Below, in pieces: positions 53,096 to 61,100 of a DNA stretch of 64,000 nt; position 1 is the stretch's first letter; each line of letters opens with the position of its first letter. Location of the stretch: contig NZ_SLXS01000001.1 in assembly GCF_004340785.1 (NCBI RefSeq), forward strand, positions 124,001-188,000. The letters are read 5' to 3'. A program made the translations under genes and the position numbers. The notes below the pieces were generated by a model, which worked only from the letters and a program-made list of their open reading frames with translations, was not told the origin of the DNA and ran no database searches. Source of the stretch: Tumebacillus sp. BK434. GTDB lineage: Bacteria > Bacillota > Bacilli > Tumebacillales > Tumebacillaceae.

Positions 53096-53894
53096 GGAAG
53101 ATCCCTTCCTTTCGATGTTTCGCCCATTCTAACAAGAGCAGGATCAGGATGGAGAGTGCGGCCAGCACCACCGCAACCCCATTGGCGGCGACAAAATGGA
53201 AATTCTCCACTTCCTGATAGACCAGCGTAGTCGCCGTCTGTGTTTTGTTGATGATGTTCCCCGATACGACAAGCACAGCGCCAAACTCACCGAGCGAGCG
53301 GGCGACGGTCAGCACCACGCCGTACAGCACGCCGAAGCGGATCGACGGCCAGGTGACGCGCCGAAAGGTCAGCCAGCCGGACGCGCCCAGTGTGTAGGCG
53401 GCCTCTTCCTGATCGGTGCCAGCCTCCTGCAGCACCGGCATCACTTCGCGCACCATCAGCGGGAAGGTGACAAACAACGTGGCGATGATCATGCCCGGCA
53501 AGGCAAAGACGATCTGGGCGCCGATGCTCTCAAAAAACGTCCCCAGCACCGTCTGCGGGCCGAACAAGAGCAGGATCATCAGCCCGCCGATGACCGGCGA
53601 GACGGCAAAGGGCAGATCGACCATCGAGTTCAACACCTGCCGTATTCGGCGGTTCCACCGCGTGCCGCGCACCAGCAGCAGAGCGAGACCGACGCCGAAC
53701 AAGGTGTTCAGCAAAGTGACGATGACGGCGATCAGGCCGGACAGATACAAGGCATGCAGCACTTCCCGGCTGCTCAGCACCTCGAGCAGGCCGGACAAGC
53801 CGTACGCCCCGGCCGAAGCGATCATTTTGCCAAGCGGAACGATCAGCAGCGCCAGAAAAAAGAGGTACGTCAGCAGGATCAGTCCTTTTCTCAT
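53076..53894 (-). CDS. cysW: Sulfate ABC transporter permease CysW
   Basis: A 272-residue permease with six membrane segments and the cytoplasmic EAA loop EEAAYTLGASGWLTF that docks onto the ATPase. VDLPFAVSPVIGGLM is characteristic of sulfate permeases. The start ATG at 53894 overlaps the cysT stop (4 bp); the frame remains open far upstream but only as an out-of-frame reading of cysT. It overlaps cysA by 20 bp. Confidence 0.9.
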   Translation of the reverse strand: MRKGLILLTYLFFLALLIVPLGKMIASAGAYGLSGLLEVLSSREVLHALYLSGLIAVIVTLLNTLFGVGLALLLVRGTRWNRRIRQVLNSMVDLPFAVSPVIGGLMILLLFGPQTVLGTFFESIGAQIVFALPGMIIATLFVTFPLMVREVMPVLQEAGTDQEEAAYTLGASGWLTFRRVTWPSIRFGVLYGVVLTVARSLGEFGAVLVVSGNIINKTQTATTLVYQEVENFHFVAANGVAVVLAALSILILLLLEWAKHRKEGIFHADSGT

Positions 53895-54694
53895 CCCCGC
53901 CCCCCCCTGTCGGTCAGCAGATTGACGCCCCACAGCACGAGGAAAGACAAGGTGAGCAGCACGACCGACACGGCGGCGGCGCCTTGCGGGTTGTAGTTTT
54001 CGATCTGCCCAAAGATGTAGACCGAAGCGACCAGCGTCTTGCCCGGCAGGTTGCCGGCGACCAGCACCACCGCGCCAAACTCGGCCAGCGCCCGGGAAAA
54101 AGCCAGCAAAGCGCCGCCGATCACACCGGGGCGAATGGCCGGAAAGATGACCTGCCAAAACGTGCGGCCAGGCGTTGCGCCCAGCGTATACGATGCTTCT
54201 TCCTGCGCCGGATCGAGCTCCTCCAAGAGCGGCTGGGTCGAGCGCACGACAAACGGAAAGGTCACAAAGATCATAGCGATGACGATCGCCGGCTGGTGAT
54301 AGACGACCTCCCAGCCCCGGTTTGCAAAAAATTGTCCAAGCGGGCTTGCCGGACCGAGCAGCAGCAAAATCATCAAGCCCCCGACGGCCGTCGGCAAGGC
54401 GAACGGCAGGTCGACGAGCGAATTGAGCAGTTTCCGCCCCGGAAAGCGGTAGCGCACCAGCACCCAGGCGATGATGCTGCCGATCGCCGCGTTGCAGAGC
54501 ATGGCGATCACCGCCAGTTTCAGCGTTAACAGCACCGCCTGCCAGGCCAGCGGATGGCCGACCGCTTCCCAAAACCGCCCCCACCCGAGCGAAAAACCTT
54601 CCCCGTAGACGCGCCCGATCGGCACGGCCACCAGCAGCAAAAAGTAGATCAGCACGGTGCTTTGCCAGCTTCTTTTTACCCACAATCCTTTCAC
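53891..54694 (-). CDS. cysT: Sulfate ABC transporter permease CysT
   Basis: A 267-residue partner permease with six membrane segments, VDLPFALPTAVGGLM and EAA loop EEASYTLGATPGRTF. GTG 54694 is chosen because CAGGAGGAGG lies 6 bp upstream; the ATG at 54721 has no ribosome site. First gene of the sulfate operon. I see no S-box or other SAM riboswitch in the 256-bp gap upstream. Confidence 0.9.
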   Translation of the reverse strand: MKGLWVKRSWQSTVLIYFLLLVAVPIGRVYGEGFSLGWGRFWEAVGHPLAWQAVLLTLKLAVIAMLCNAAIGSIIAWVLVRYRFPGRKLLNSLVDLPFALPTAVGGLMILLLLGPASPLGQFFANRGWEVVYHQPAIVIAMIFVTFPFVVRSTQPLLEELDPAQEEASYTLGATPGRTFWQVIFPAIRPGVIGGALLAFSRALAEFGAVVLVAGNLPGKTLVASVYIFGQIENYNPQGAAAVSVVLLTLSFLVLWGVNLLTDRGGRG

Positions 54695-54854
54695 AGCGGT
54701 CCTCCTCCTGCTTCCTATCAATAAGAAAGTCTAATTATCATCATTAGCGATCCTTATCTCCGTCAGCACTACAAGATATTACGGACAGCTGTCAGGGGTT
54801 CCGTTCGCTTGCGCCCAAATAAACGAAAAATCGAATCAAATGTCGAATCACATA

Positions 54855-54883
54855 TTGAAAAATCTGAATATTTGTCATATGAT
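54855..54883 (+). promoter_or_regulatory. Sigma-A promoter of the cysteine-rich peptide cassette
   Basis: TTGAAA (54855-54860), a 17-bp spacer and TATGAT (54878-54883), about 67 bp upstream of the first cassette gene, in an unusually AT-rich stretch for this genome. Confidence 0.6.
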
Positions 54884-54950
54884 AAACCTAGTGGTTTGAA
54901 AAATAAGATGAAAGTATTACATATTAACTAAAAATCGTGAGGCGATCCGA

Positions 54951-55463
54951 TTGTTGTATGCTGTCTTGACGCTGCTACTCCTCGCGTGGGGTGGATCGTA
55001 CGTCATGTTTCGGTCACGAATGAAACGCACCGCTCAGGAGATCAACCTGCTGCCGAAGCGGGTGCAAGTTCTGCCCGATGCGGTACACCACCTGGTCGGG
55101 AAACCGCTGAGTTACATTCACCGGCTGGCCCCGCTGCCGGAGTCGCTGTTCGGCACCCGCTCCGTCGTGATGTTGCTATCGACGACGTGCCCGTATTGCC
55201 CCACCCGGCTGGAAGAGTTTATGGAGCAGTACCTCCCGTACAATCCGGTAGCCTATCTCTGTCTGATCCAGGCGGAGGAAGACCGGGAACTTGAGAAATT
55301 TGGAAAGCTCTACCCGGGGCTGCCGATGCTCCGCGTGACCCGGCAAGCGCTGCTCGACTTGCAGCTCGATGAGTTCCCGAACTTTTTGATGGTCGGCGAG
55401 GATGGCCGGATCGAAGATTGCGTATCGCGGGCTCAGTTCCTGCCTGCGCTTGAAAGGAGGTGA
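54951..55463 (+). CDS. Membrane-anchored thioredoxin-like protein (CPYC)
   Basis: A 170-residue protein with one N-terminal membrane segment (about 2-20) and an outer thioredoxin-like domain with active site Cys80-Pro-Tyr-Cys83 (STTCPYCP). A cis-proline-like ELDEFPNFLMVGEDG region (LDEFPNFLMV) follows. CPYC is the glutaredoxin-type dipeptide. It begins at TTG 54951 (or 54954) after GAGGCGAT. Immediately upstream of the cysteine-rich peptide gene, it is probably an oxidase, isomerase or reductase for that peptide outside the membrane. Confidence 0.75.
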   Translation: MLYAVLTLLLLAWGGSYVMFRSRMKRTAQEINLLPKRVQVLPDAVHHLVGKPLSYIHRLAPLPESLFGTRSVVMLLSTTCPYCPTRLEEFMEQYLPYNPVAYLCLIQAEEDRELEKFGKLYPGLPMLRVTRQALLDLQLDEFPNFLMVGEDGRIEDCVSRAQFLPALERR

Positions 55464-55468
55464 GAGAG

Positions 55469-55657
55469 ATGATTAAAAAGCTGATGGCCAAAATGACCAG
55501 CACTCCGGATGCAACGCCGTGCGTGTATTTGTACATGGAGCACAAGTGCGTGCTGACCTGTGCCGGCCTGAGCGGTTACAACCGTACCCGCACGTACTTC
55601 AAAGACGAGTTCGGCCGTACTTGCTATTATAATGACGCTACCTCTTGCGGTTGCTAA
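55469..55657 (+). CDS. Six-cysteine secreted peptide, defensin-like cysteine pattern
   Basis: A 62-residue peptide with cysteines at 18, 27, 31, 52, 60 and 62: C-x8-C-x3-C-x20-C-x7-C-x-C. The CxxxC plus CxC arrangement is that of cysteine-stabilised alpha-beta peptides (defensins, scorpion toxins, the few bacterial defensin-like peptides). The first 17 residues (MIKKLMAKMTSTPDATP) would be a leader; they contain neither a double-glycine site nor a hydrophobic signal. AAAGGAGG lies 8 bp before ATG 55469. It is surrounded by three redox proteins and an ABC exporter. A bacteriocin or toxin is the best guess; a disulfide-rich enzyme subunit is the alternative. Confidence 0.75.
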   Translation: MIKKLMAKMTSTPDATPCVYLYMEHKCVLTCAGLSGYNRTRTYFKDEFGRTCYYNDATSCGC

Positions 55658-55679
55658 GACCTCATCATTTGCATTAAAA

Positions 55680-55716
55680 AGAGGAGAGGCCTGCCGCCTG
55701 CGCAGGCTTCTCCTCT
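55680..55716 (+). terminator. Intra-operon hairpin after peptide gene
   Basis: A 15-bp stem (AGAGGAGAGGCCTGC / GCAGGCTTCTCCTCT, one wobble) with a 7-nt loop is followed by a pyrimidine-rich, not pure T, tail. It lies 22 bp after the peptide stop and before the exporter, so it may give more peptide mRNA than exporter mRNA. Confidence 0.7.
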
Positions 55717-55749
55717 GCTTCTTCTCTTGCTTGATTCAGGAGGTGCCGT

Positions 55750-57576
55750 ATGGGCATTGCGTATTTGCTCCGATCCTTTCGTTTTGTCTGGCAGCACGGA
55801 AAGGGATGGGTGATCCTCACGGCGGTGTTGCATGTGCTGAGCGGGCTGTTTCCGCTGGCCAGCCTGTGGGTGGTCAAGGAATTGGTCAATGCTGTCTCGG
55901 ACGTCTTGCAAGGCACAGGCAATTATCAGATGATCACGGTCCTGCTGCTCGTCCAGTTTGGCATTTCGGTGCTGGAATCGCTGTTTCGCCATCTGCAGAC
56001 GTGGATGGACAAGCGCATGGAAGTGCGGCTCGAACATGACCTGCAAAAACTGCTGGCCGAAAAACTGGCGGCGGTGCCGGTCGCGTATTTTGACCTGCCG
56101 CGCTTTTATCAGCATCTCGACCGCATTCAAGGCGGGGTGGGCAGACGCTTCATCGCTCCGATCCTCGCAGTGTTTGACATCCTGCAGCGCTCGATCACGC
56201 TGATCTCCATGCTGGCCTTTTTGTTTATGATCCATTGGAGTTTTCTGGTGATCTCGCTGGTCGCAGCCGTGCCGATCCTGATCATGCAGGCCCGGTTTGG
56301 CCAACAGCGCTTTTTCCTGATGCTCTATCAAACGCCTGCCGCGCGCGAAGCCGGATACATGTCGCATCTGATGATGGACCGGCAGGGTGCCAAAGAAGTG
56401 CGCCTGTTCAATCTCGCAGGCTACCTGATCGGCCGCTGGTCGAACACCTATCGCAAAAACGCCCGGGAAGCGCTCCACCTGATGCGGAAACAACAAGGCA
56501 TCGATGTGCTGCTCGAAGCACTGTCCGCCTTTTTCTATATGGCTTCGGCCGGGATTCTGGTCTGGCTGATGAAAAGCCGGCCGCTGCAGATCGGGGATTT
56601 CGTTTCGATCGGGCAAGCGGTGCACGGCGCGCAAGGCAGCCTGAACATGCTGGCGATGAGCCTGGCCGGATTGTATGAAGAAATGCTGTATATTCGCGAC
56701 TTTTTTACATTTTTGGAATTTGAAGAGCCGGAGCTTCGGCGCAGCCAACAGCAGACGGCACGCCAGTTCCCGGAGCGGCTGACCCAAGGGATTACGGTGG
56801 AACATGTGTCGTTCCAATATCCGGACACGGAGCGCCGGAGCCTGTCGGACGTCAGCTTTCACATCGCCCCGGGCGAACGGGTAGCGATCGTCGGCGAAAA
56901 CGGGTCGGGGAAGACGACCCTGGTCAAACTGCTGATGGGCTTGTACCCGATCCGCGAAGGCCGGGTGCTGTTTGACGGCATTCCGGTCGAAGAGCTGGAC
57001 GAGCAGGACGTGTACCGCAACGTCACGGTGATCTTTCAAGACTTTATGAAATACGCGCTGACCGTGCGGGAGAACATCGCGCTCGGCGACATCGAGCGGA
57101 TCGATGACCTGCTCCGCCTGGAAGCGGTGGCCAGGGAAACGGGCGTCGACCGTTTCGTGCAGGGATTTGAAGAAGGCTATGAGACGAATCTGGGCCGCTA
57201 TCTGTTTGACGGAGAAGATGTGTCCGGCGGACAGTGGCAGAAGATCGCTTTGGCCCGCGCCTTGTTTCGCGGCGGCCAGATCATGATCTTGGACGAGCCG
57301 ACCGCAGCACTTGATCCGCAGGCGGAGATGGATGTGTTTCGCCAGTTCGGGCGGCTCACCGAAAACAAGACGGCGGTGTTTATCTCGCACCGCATGGCCG
57401 CCGCCAGGATGGCCGACCGCATCCTCGTGATGAAAGACGGCAGCTTGGCGGAGATCGGCACGCATGAAGAACTGATCGCTCAAGACGGCGAATATTCCCG
57501 CATGTATCGGATGCAGGCCCAGTGGTATACGGAGGAAAAACAGCAGTTGCAGGAGGCGGCAGCATGGAAGAGTTGA
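55750..57576 (+). CDS. ABC transporter, fused permease/ATP-binding protein
   Basis: A 608-residue exporter half-transporter. Residues 1-330 have six membrane segments; 355-600 are the ATPase with Walker A GENGSGKTT (Gly382-Lys388), signature VSGGQWQKIALARAL, Walker B IMILDEPTAALD and H-loop ISHR. It has no N-terminal C39 peptidase, so it cannot cut a double-glycine leader, consistent with the adjacent peptide lacking one. It probably homodimerises and exports the cysteine-rich peptide. It overlaps the MauE-like gene by 13 bp. Confidence 0.88.
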   Translation: MGIAYLLRSFRFVWQHGKGWVILTAVLHVLSGLFPLASLWVVKELVNAVSDVLQGTGNYQMITVLLLVQFGISVLESLFRHLQTWMDKRMEVRLEHDLQKLLAEKLAAVPVAYFDLPRFYQHLDRIQGGVGRRFIAPILAVFDILQRSITLISMLAFLFMIHWSFLVISLVAAVPILIMQARFGQQRFFLMLYQTPAAREAGYMSHLMMDRQGAKEVRLFNLAGYLIGRWSNTYRKNAREALHLMRKQQGIDVLLEALSAFFYMASAGILVWLMKSRPLQIGDFVSIGQAVHGAQGSLNMLAMSLAGLYEEMLYIRDFFTFLEFEEPELRRSQQQTARQFPERLTQGITVEHVSFQYPDTERRSLSDVSFHIAPGERVAIVGENGSGKTTLVKLLMGLYPIREGRVLFDGIPVEELDEQDVYRNVTVIFQDFMKYALTVRENIALGDIERIDDLLRLEAVARETGVDRFVQGFEEGYETNLGRYLFDGEDVSGGQWQKIALARALFRGGQIMILDEPTAALDPQAEMDVFRQFGRLTENKTAVFISHRMAAARMADRILVMKDGSLAEIGTHEELIAQDGEYSRMYRMQAQWYTEEKQQLQEAAAWKS

Positions 57577-58103
57577 TTTTGTTTTGGCGAATCATACTGG
57601 CGGTGCTCTTTCTGAGCAGCGCGGTGTCCAAACTGCAAAAAATGCCGGAGCACTTTGCGATCTTGCAGGATTATCAGATTTTGCCAGCGTCGGCCGTGCG
57701 CCCGTTTGGTTGGTTGGAAGTAGGCGCGGAACTGCTCGTCGGCAGCTTGCTGGTGCTGGGCTGGCTGCAGCCGTTGACAGCGTGGGTGACAGCCGGGTTG
57801 CTGCTGATGTACAGCGCAGCGGTCGCCATCAATCTGCTGCGGGGACGCCGCGAGATCTCCTGCGGCTGCGGCGGTGTCGCGGGCAATCATCAGCTGTCCT
57901 GGAAACTGGTGGCGCGCAATGTGCTGCTGATGCTGGTCTGTGGATTTCTGGCGCAATACACCGCCACGTACGGCTTGCTTGACCCGCGCTTTTGGATCAC
58001 CGCGCTGGTTTCGATCACGCTGCTTTTGATCGGGATGGGCACACTCGAACTGCGAGCCGTCCGCCGGCGGATGCAAGCGCTGACAGCAAGCGAATTTAGG
58101 TGA
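57564..58103 (+). CDS. MauE/DoxX-like redox-associated membrane protein
   Basis: A 179-residue protein with four or five membrane segments. The MauE hallmark is in the ISCGCGG loop (Cys100-Gly-Cys102). MauE with MauD is required to form the many disulfides of the methylamine dehydrogenase small subunit, and DsbB/VKOR-like electron transfer to quinone is the usual idea. Here no amine dehydrogenase gene is seen, and the likely client is the six-cysteine peptide. ATG 57564 follows CAGGAGGCGG. Confidence 0.8.
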   Translation: MEELILFWRIILAVLFLSSAVSKLQKMPEHFAILQDYQILPASAVRPFGWLEVGAELLVGSLLVLGWLQPLTAWVTAGLLLMYSAAVAINLLRGRREISCGCGGVAGNHQLSWKLVARNVLLMLVCGFLAQYTATYGLLDPRFWITALVSITLLLIGMGTLELRAVRRRMQALTASEFR

Positions 58104-58118
58104 TCAAGGAGGTTCATC

Positions 58119-58664
58119 ATGCAGACATTTCTCGTCATTTCCAACATTATATTATGGGTATGTATGATCGCGGTATTGGTGGGCTTTTTTTATCTGGCGC
58201 GCATGGTCGGGGAATTTCTCAACCGCTTTCGGTTGCAGGCGGGCGGACTGGCCAGCGTGCAGCTGGAGCGGGGACAAGCGGCCCCGCCGTTTCGGGAACA
58301 AGATCACCGGGGCGAACTGGTCAAACTGTCCGATCACGGCGGGCGTCTGACGATGCTGCTGTTTAAAAGCCAAACGTGCCACACGTGCCGGGATCTCACA
58401 GACCAACTTCACTTGTTAGGCGAATCCTACCCAGACCTGAACATTCTGGTGATTGACCGGGTGGCAGGTGTAGAGCGGGAACGCCCGCTGCCGCCGCAGA
58501 TGCACCTGCTGCTTTCGGACGATCTGTTCAAGTCGTACTATGTGGATGCGGTGCCGCAGCTTTTTCTGATCGATCCAAACGGTATCATCCTCGTCACGGA
58601 AAAACTGCACGGCTATGAGCACTTGTGCAGCGTGCTGGATCGCCTGAACGCCGTAGCCTCCTGA
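58119..58664 (+). CDS. MauD-like membrane-anchored thioredoxin
   Basis: A 181-residue protein with an N-terminal membrane segment (about 5-30) and a TlpA/MauD-type thioredoxin domain: APPFREQDHRGELVKLSD, active site Cys87-His-Thr-Cys90, and AVPQLFLIDPNG with the cis-proline. The CHTC dipeptide is oxidising-leaning compared with CGPC. With the MauE-like gene 15 bp upstream it forms a MauDE-like pair. AAGGAGG precedes the ATG. A terminator follows 47 bp after the stop. Confidence 0.82.
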   Translation: MQTFLVISNIILWVCMIAVLVGFFYLARMVGEFLNRFRLQAGGLASVQLERGQAAPPFREQDHRGELVKLSDHGGRLTMLLFKSQTCHTCRDLTDQLHLLGESYPDLNILVIDRVAGVERERPLPPQMHLLLSDDLFKSYYVDAVPQLFLIDPNGIILVTEKLHGYEHLCSVLDRLNAVAS

Positions 58665-58711
58665 CCGACACCGTGAAAGGGGTAGCAAAGTGGAAAAACA
58701 AAGTGGAAAGC

Positions 58712-58749
58712 AAAAAGGTTCCTGCTCATGGCGAGTGAGGAACCTTTTT
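58712..58749 (+). terminator. Rho-independent terminator of the peptide cassette
   Basis: Perfect 12-bp stem AAAAAGGTTCCT / AGGAACCTTTTT with a 14-nt loop. Confidence 0.85.
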
Positions 58750-58844
58750 CCATTCAGATATTTACCACTAATAAGATATATGTAAATATTTCTGTATACA
58801 ACTTACTTAATCATGAAAATATATGCTAGATATAGCGAGCCGGA

Positions 58845-58853
58845 TGGTATAAA
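58845..58853 (+). promoter_or_regulatory. Putative extended -10 promoter of eCIS operon
   Basis: TGGTATAAA matches an extended -10 (TGn-TATAAT with one change), 53 bp before the AAA+ gene, in an AT-rich stretch. No good -35 is seen. Confidence 0.4.
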
Positions 58854-58906
58854 ATAAGGAGCGGACTTAGATTTATGTCGTTTTTTGTCTGTTAAAGGGA
58901 GGCACC

Positions 58907-61087
58907 ATGAGACAACCGAGGGGATACCGAAACGGATGGGAGCATCTGGCAGGTTTATTGGAATGGCTGGATGTGAAAATCGGACTGCTCCTGGAGCGGC
59001 AACAGGGGGCCAATCCGCCCGGCGATGACATGATGGACCCGTTTAAAGGGCTGGTCGTCTCGGAGCAGGAAGTCTACCGTCTGCTGGAAGAGCCTGTGTT
59101 TTCCTTTCCGCCGGAAGATGTTGCGCATGCGACGCTGTTGGAGGAGCTGGAAGCAGGCCATGAACTGAGCATCGCGCTAAGCGCTGCGGGAGGCGTCTTT
59201 TTGCCGCTGCCGTACGTGGCGGACGTGTTTCAGCTCACCGCCTTGGAGCAGCAGATTTTGCTGATCGCCCTCGCCGTCGAGGTGCACCGTAAATATGAGA
59301 AGCTTTACGCCTATCTGCAAGATGACGTCACCGCGAAAAGCCCGACCGTCGACCTGGTGGTGAAACTGCTCGGCCAGACGGCGGACGACATGCAGGCGAT
59401 CCTGGAGCATGTGCGGCCGGATGGAACCTTGTTCGCCTACTTTTTCAAACGGGATGATGAGGCGAACGACACCTTGCTGTCCAGAAAATTGCGGCTAGAG
59501 CCGCGAATGATCCGCTTTTTGCTGCAAACTGGCGATGGCGATGAGGTGCTGGCCCGCTGTGCTGAGACGTTCGATCCGCAGGCAGCGCTGCCTGCGCTGC
59601 GCTGGGAGCAGGACGTGCAGGAGCAGTTGCGTCGCTTTGTCGATTCGCACGCCGAAGAGACGGCGCTTTTGTTTCTGATCGCCGGCAACCCCGGCTCCGG
59701 GAAAAAGCTGCATGCCCGCCATACCGCTCAGCATCTGGGGAAAAAACTGGTGCTGGTCAACCTGCGGGAAGCTTTGCAGGATGAACTGCCGCTGGCAGAG
59801 CTGCTGTCCCGCGCCTTGCGGGAGGCAAAATTGCAGCAAGCGGTGCTGGGGCTGTCTGGCGTGCATCTATTGCTTGAAGGGGAGGAAGCTTTGCAGCGCA
59901 AGCAGATCTTCATCCTGCAAGAAGCGTTGGACAGCTTCCAGGGCATCGTGTTCCTCTTGTCGGAGAAGCCGTGGAAAGCGCCGGAACTGCGCAGCGGACG
60001 CGTGCTGATCGACCTCGCCTTACACGTGCCGCCCGACCCCGTGCGCCAACAGGTCTGGGAGGAAGCAAGCGCCGGCTACGCGATCACCGAGGGACTCGAC
60101 TGGCGGGCGATGGCCGGGAAGTTTCGCTTCACGATCGGCCAGATCGAGCAGTCGCTGCTCGCGGCCAAAGCGAACGCGCACTGGCAGCAGGACGCCGACA
60201 CGCCGATCGGCCTCGAGGCGCTGCATCGCGCATGTTACGCACAGGTTCAGCACAATTTGGAGAAAAAAGCGGTCCGCATCACGCCGCGCTACACGTTTGA
60301 GCAACTGATCCTGCCCGACGAGCAGAAAGACAACCTGAAAAACGCCTGCAACCAGATGAAATTCCGCTCCGTCGTCTACGGCGAGTGGGGGTTTGATCGC
60401 AAGCTGTCCTACGGCAAAGGGTTGTCGATGCTGTTCGCGGGTCCGCCCGGCACGGGGAAGACGATGTCGGCCGAAGTGATCGCCAAAGAACTGCACCTGG
60501 AAATCTACAAGATCGACTTGTCGCAAGTCATTTCCAAATATATCGGGGAGACCGAAAAAAATCTGCAAGAGATCTTCGCCGAAGCGCAGCTCTCCAGCGC
60601 GATTCTGTTTTTCGATGAAGCGGATGCCCTGTTTGGCAAGCGCTCCGAGGTCAAAGATTCGCACGACAAATACGCCAACGTCGAAACGGCCTATCTGCTG
60701 CAAAAGATGGAAGAGTACGAAGGCATCACCATTCTCGCCTCCAACTTCCAGCAGAACATGGACGAAGCGTTCATGCGGCGGATCAACTATGTGATCAAGT
60801 TCCCGTTCCCGGACGCGGAGTACCGCGAGATGATCTGGCGCGGCATGTTTCCCAAAGAAACGCCGCTCGATGACGATCTCGACTTCCGCTACCTGGCTGA
60901 AAAGTTCCAGTTTGCCGGAGGGAACATTAAAAATATCGTGATGTCGGCCGCGTTTCTGGCGGTCGAAACGGGAAGTCCCGTCGGGATGAGACATCTCATT
61001 CGGGCGATCAAACACGAGCTCGGCAAGACGGGCAAACTGCTGCTCAAGCACGAGCTCGATGAGTTCCAAGAATACTTAGGCGTGTAG
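58907..61087 (+). CDS. eCIS-associated AAA+ ATPase (Afp15/Pvc15-like)
   Basis: A 726-residue protein with two ATPase-like modules. The first (about 250-400) has a degenerate P-loop GNPGSGKK (260-267) lacking the usual Thr/Ser. The second (about 475-640) is a full AAA+ domain: GPPGTGKT (512-519), Walker B FFDEADALF (Asp570-Glu571), sensor ILASNFQQNMD and arginine fingers RRINYVIKF. Such ATPases are constant members of extracellular contractile injection systems and are thought to act in particle assembly or release of components. GGGAGGCACC precedes the ATG; the next gene is 13 bp downstream. Confidence 0.88.
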   Translation: MRQPRGYRNGWEHLAGLLEWLDVKIGLLLERQQGANPPGDDMMDPFKGLVVSEQEVYRLLEEPVFSFPPEDVAHATLLEELEAGHELSIALSAAGGVFLPLPYVADVFQLTALEQQILLIALAVEVHRKYEKLYAYLQDDVTAKSPTVDLVVKLLGQTADDMQAILEHVRPDGTLFAYFFKRDDEANDTLLSRKLRLEPRMIRFLLQTGDGDEVLARCAETFDPQAALPALRWEQDVQEQLRRFVDSHAEETALLFLIAGNPGSGKKLHARHTAQHLGKKLVLVNLREALQDELPLAELLSRALREAKLQQAVLGLSGVHLLLEGEEALQRKQIFILQEALDSFQGIVFLLSEKPWKAPELRSGRVLIDLALHVPPDPVRQQVWEEASAGYAITEGLDWRAMAGKFRFTIGQIEQSLLAAKANAHWQQDADTPIGLEALHRACYAQVQHNLEKKAVRITPRYTFEQLILPDEQKDNLKNACNQMKFRSVVYGEWGFDRKLSYGKGLSMLFAGPPGTGKTMSAEVIAKELHLEIYKIDLSQVISKYIGETEKNLQEIFAEAQLSSAILFFDEADALFGKRSEVKDSHDKYANVETAYLLQKMEEYEGITILASNFQQNMDEAFMRRINYVIKFPFPDAEYREMIWRGMFPKETPLDDDLDFRYLAEKFQFAGGNIKNIVMSAAFLAVETGSPVGMRHLIRAIKHELGKTGKLLLKHELDEFQEYLGV

Positions 61088-61100
61088 GAGGCGGAGTACT

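Noticed and set aside
53895-54683. Upstream extension of cysW
   Set aside because: The frame stays open through cysT, but that DNA encodes CysT in another frame and the ATG at 53894 has the coupled ATGA overlap.
54695-54950. SAM or other riboswitch before the sulfate operon
   Set aside because: I looked for S-box-like paired elements and a terminator on the minus strand in this gap. The leader is short and AT-rich without such a structure.
58690-58800. Short open frame starting GTG after the MauD-like gene
   Set aside because: It runs straight through the cassette terminator and has no conserved features; a 30-odd-residue product is unlikely.
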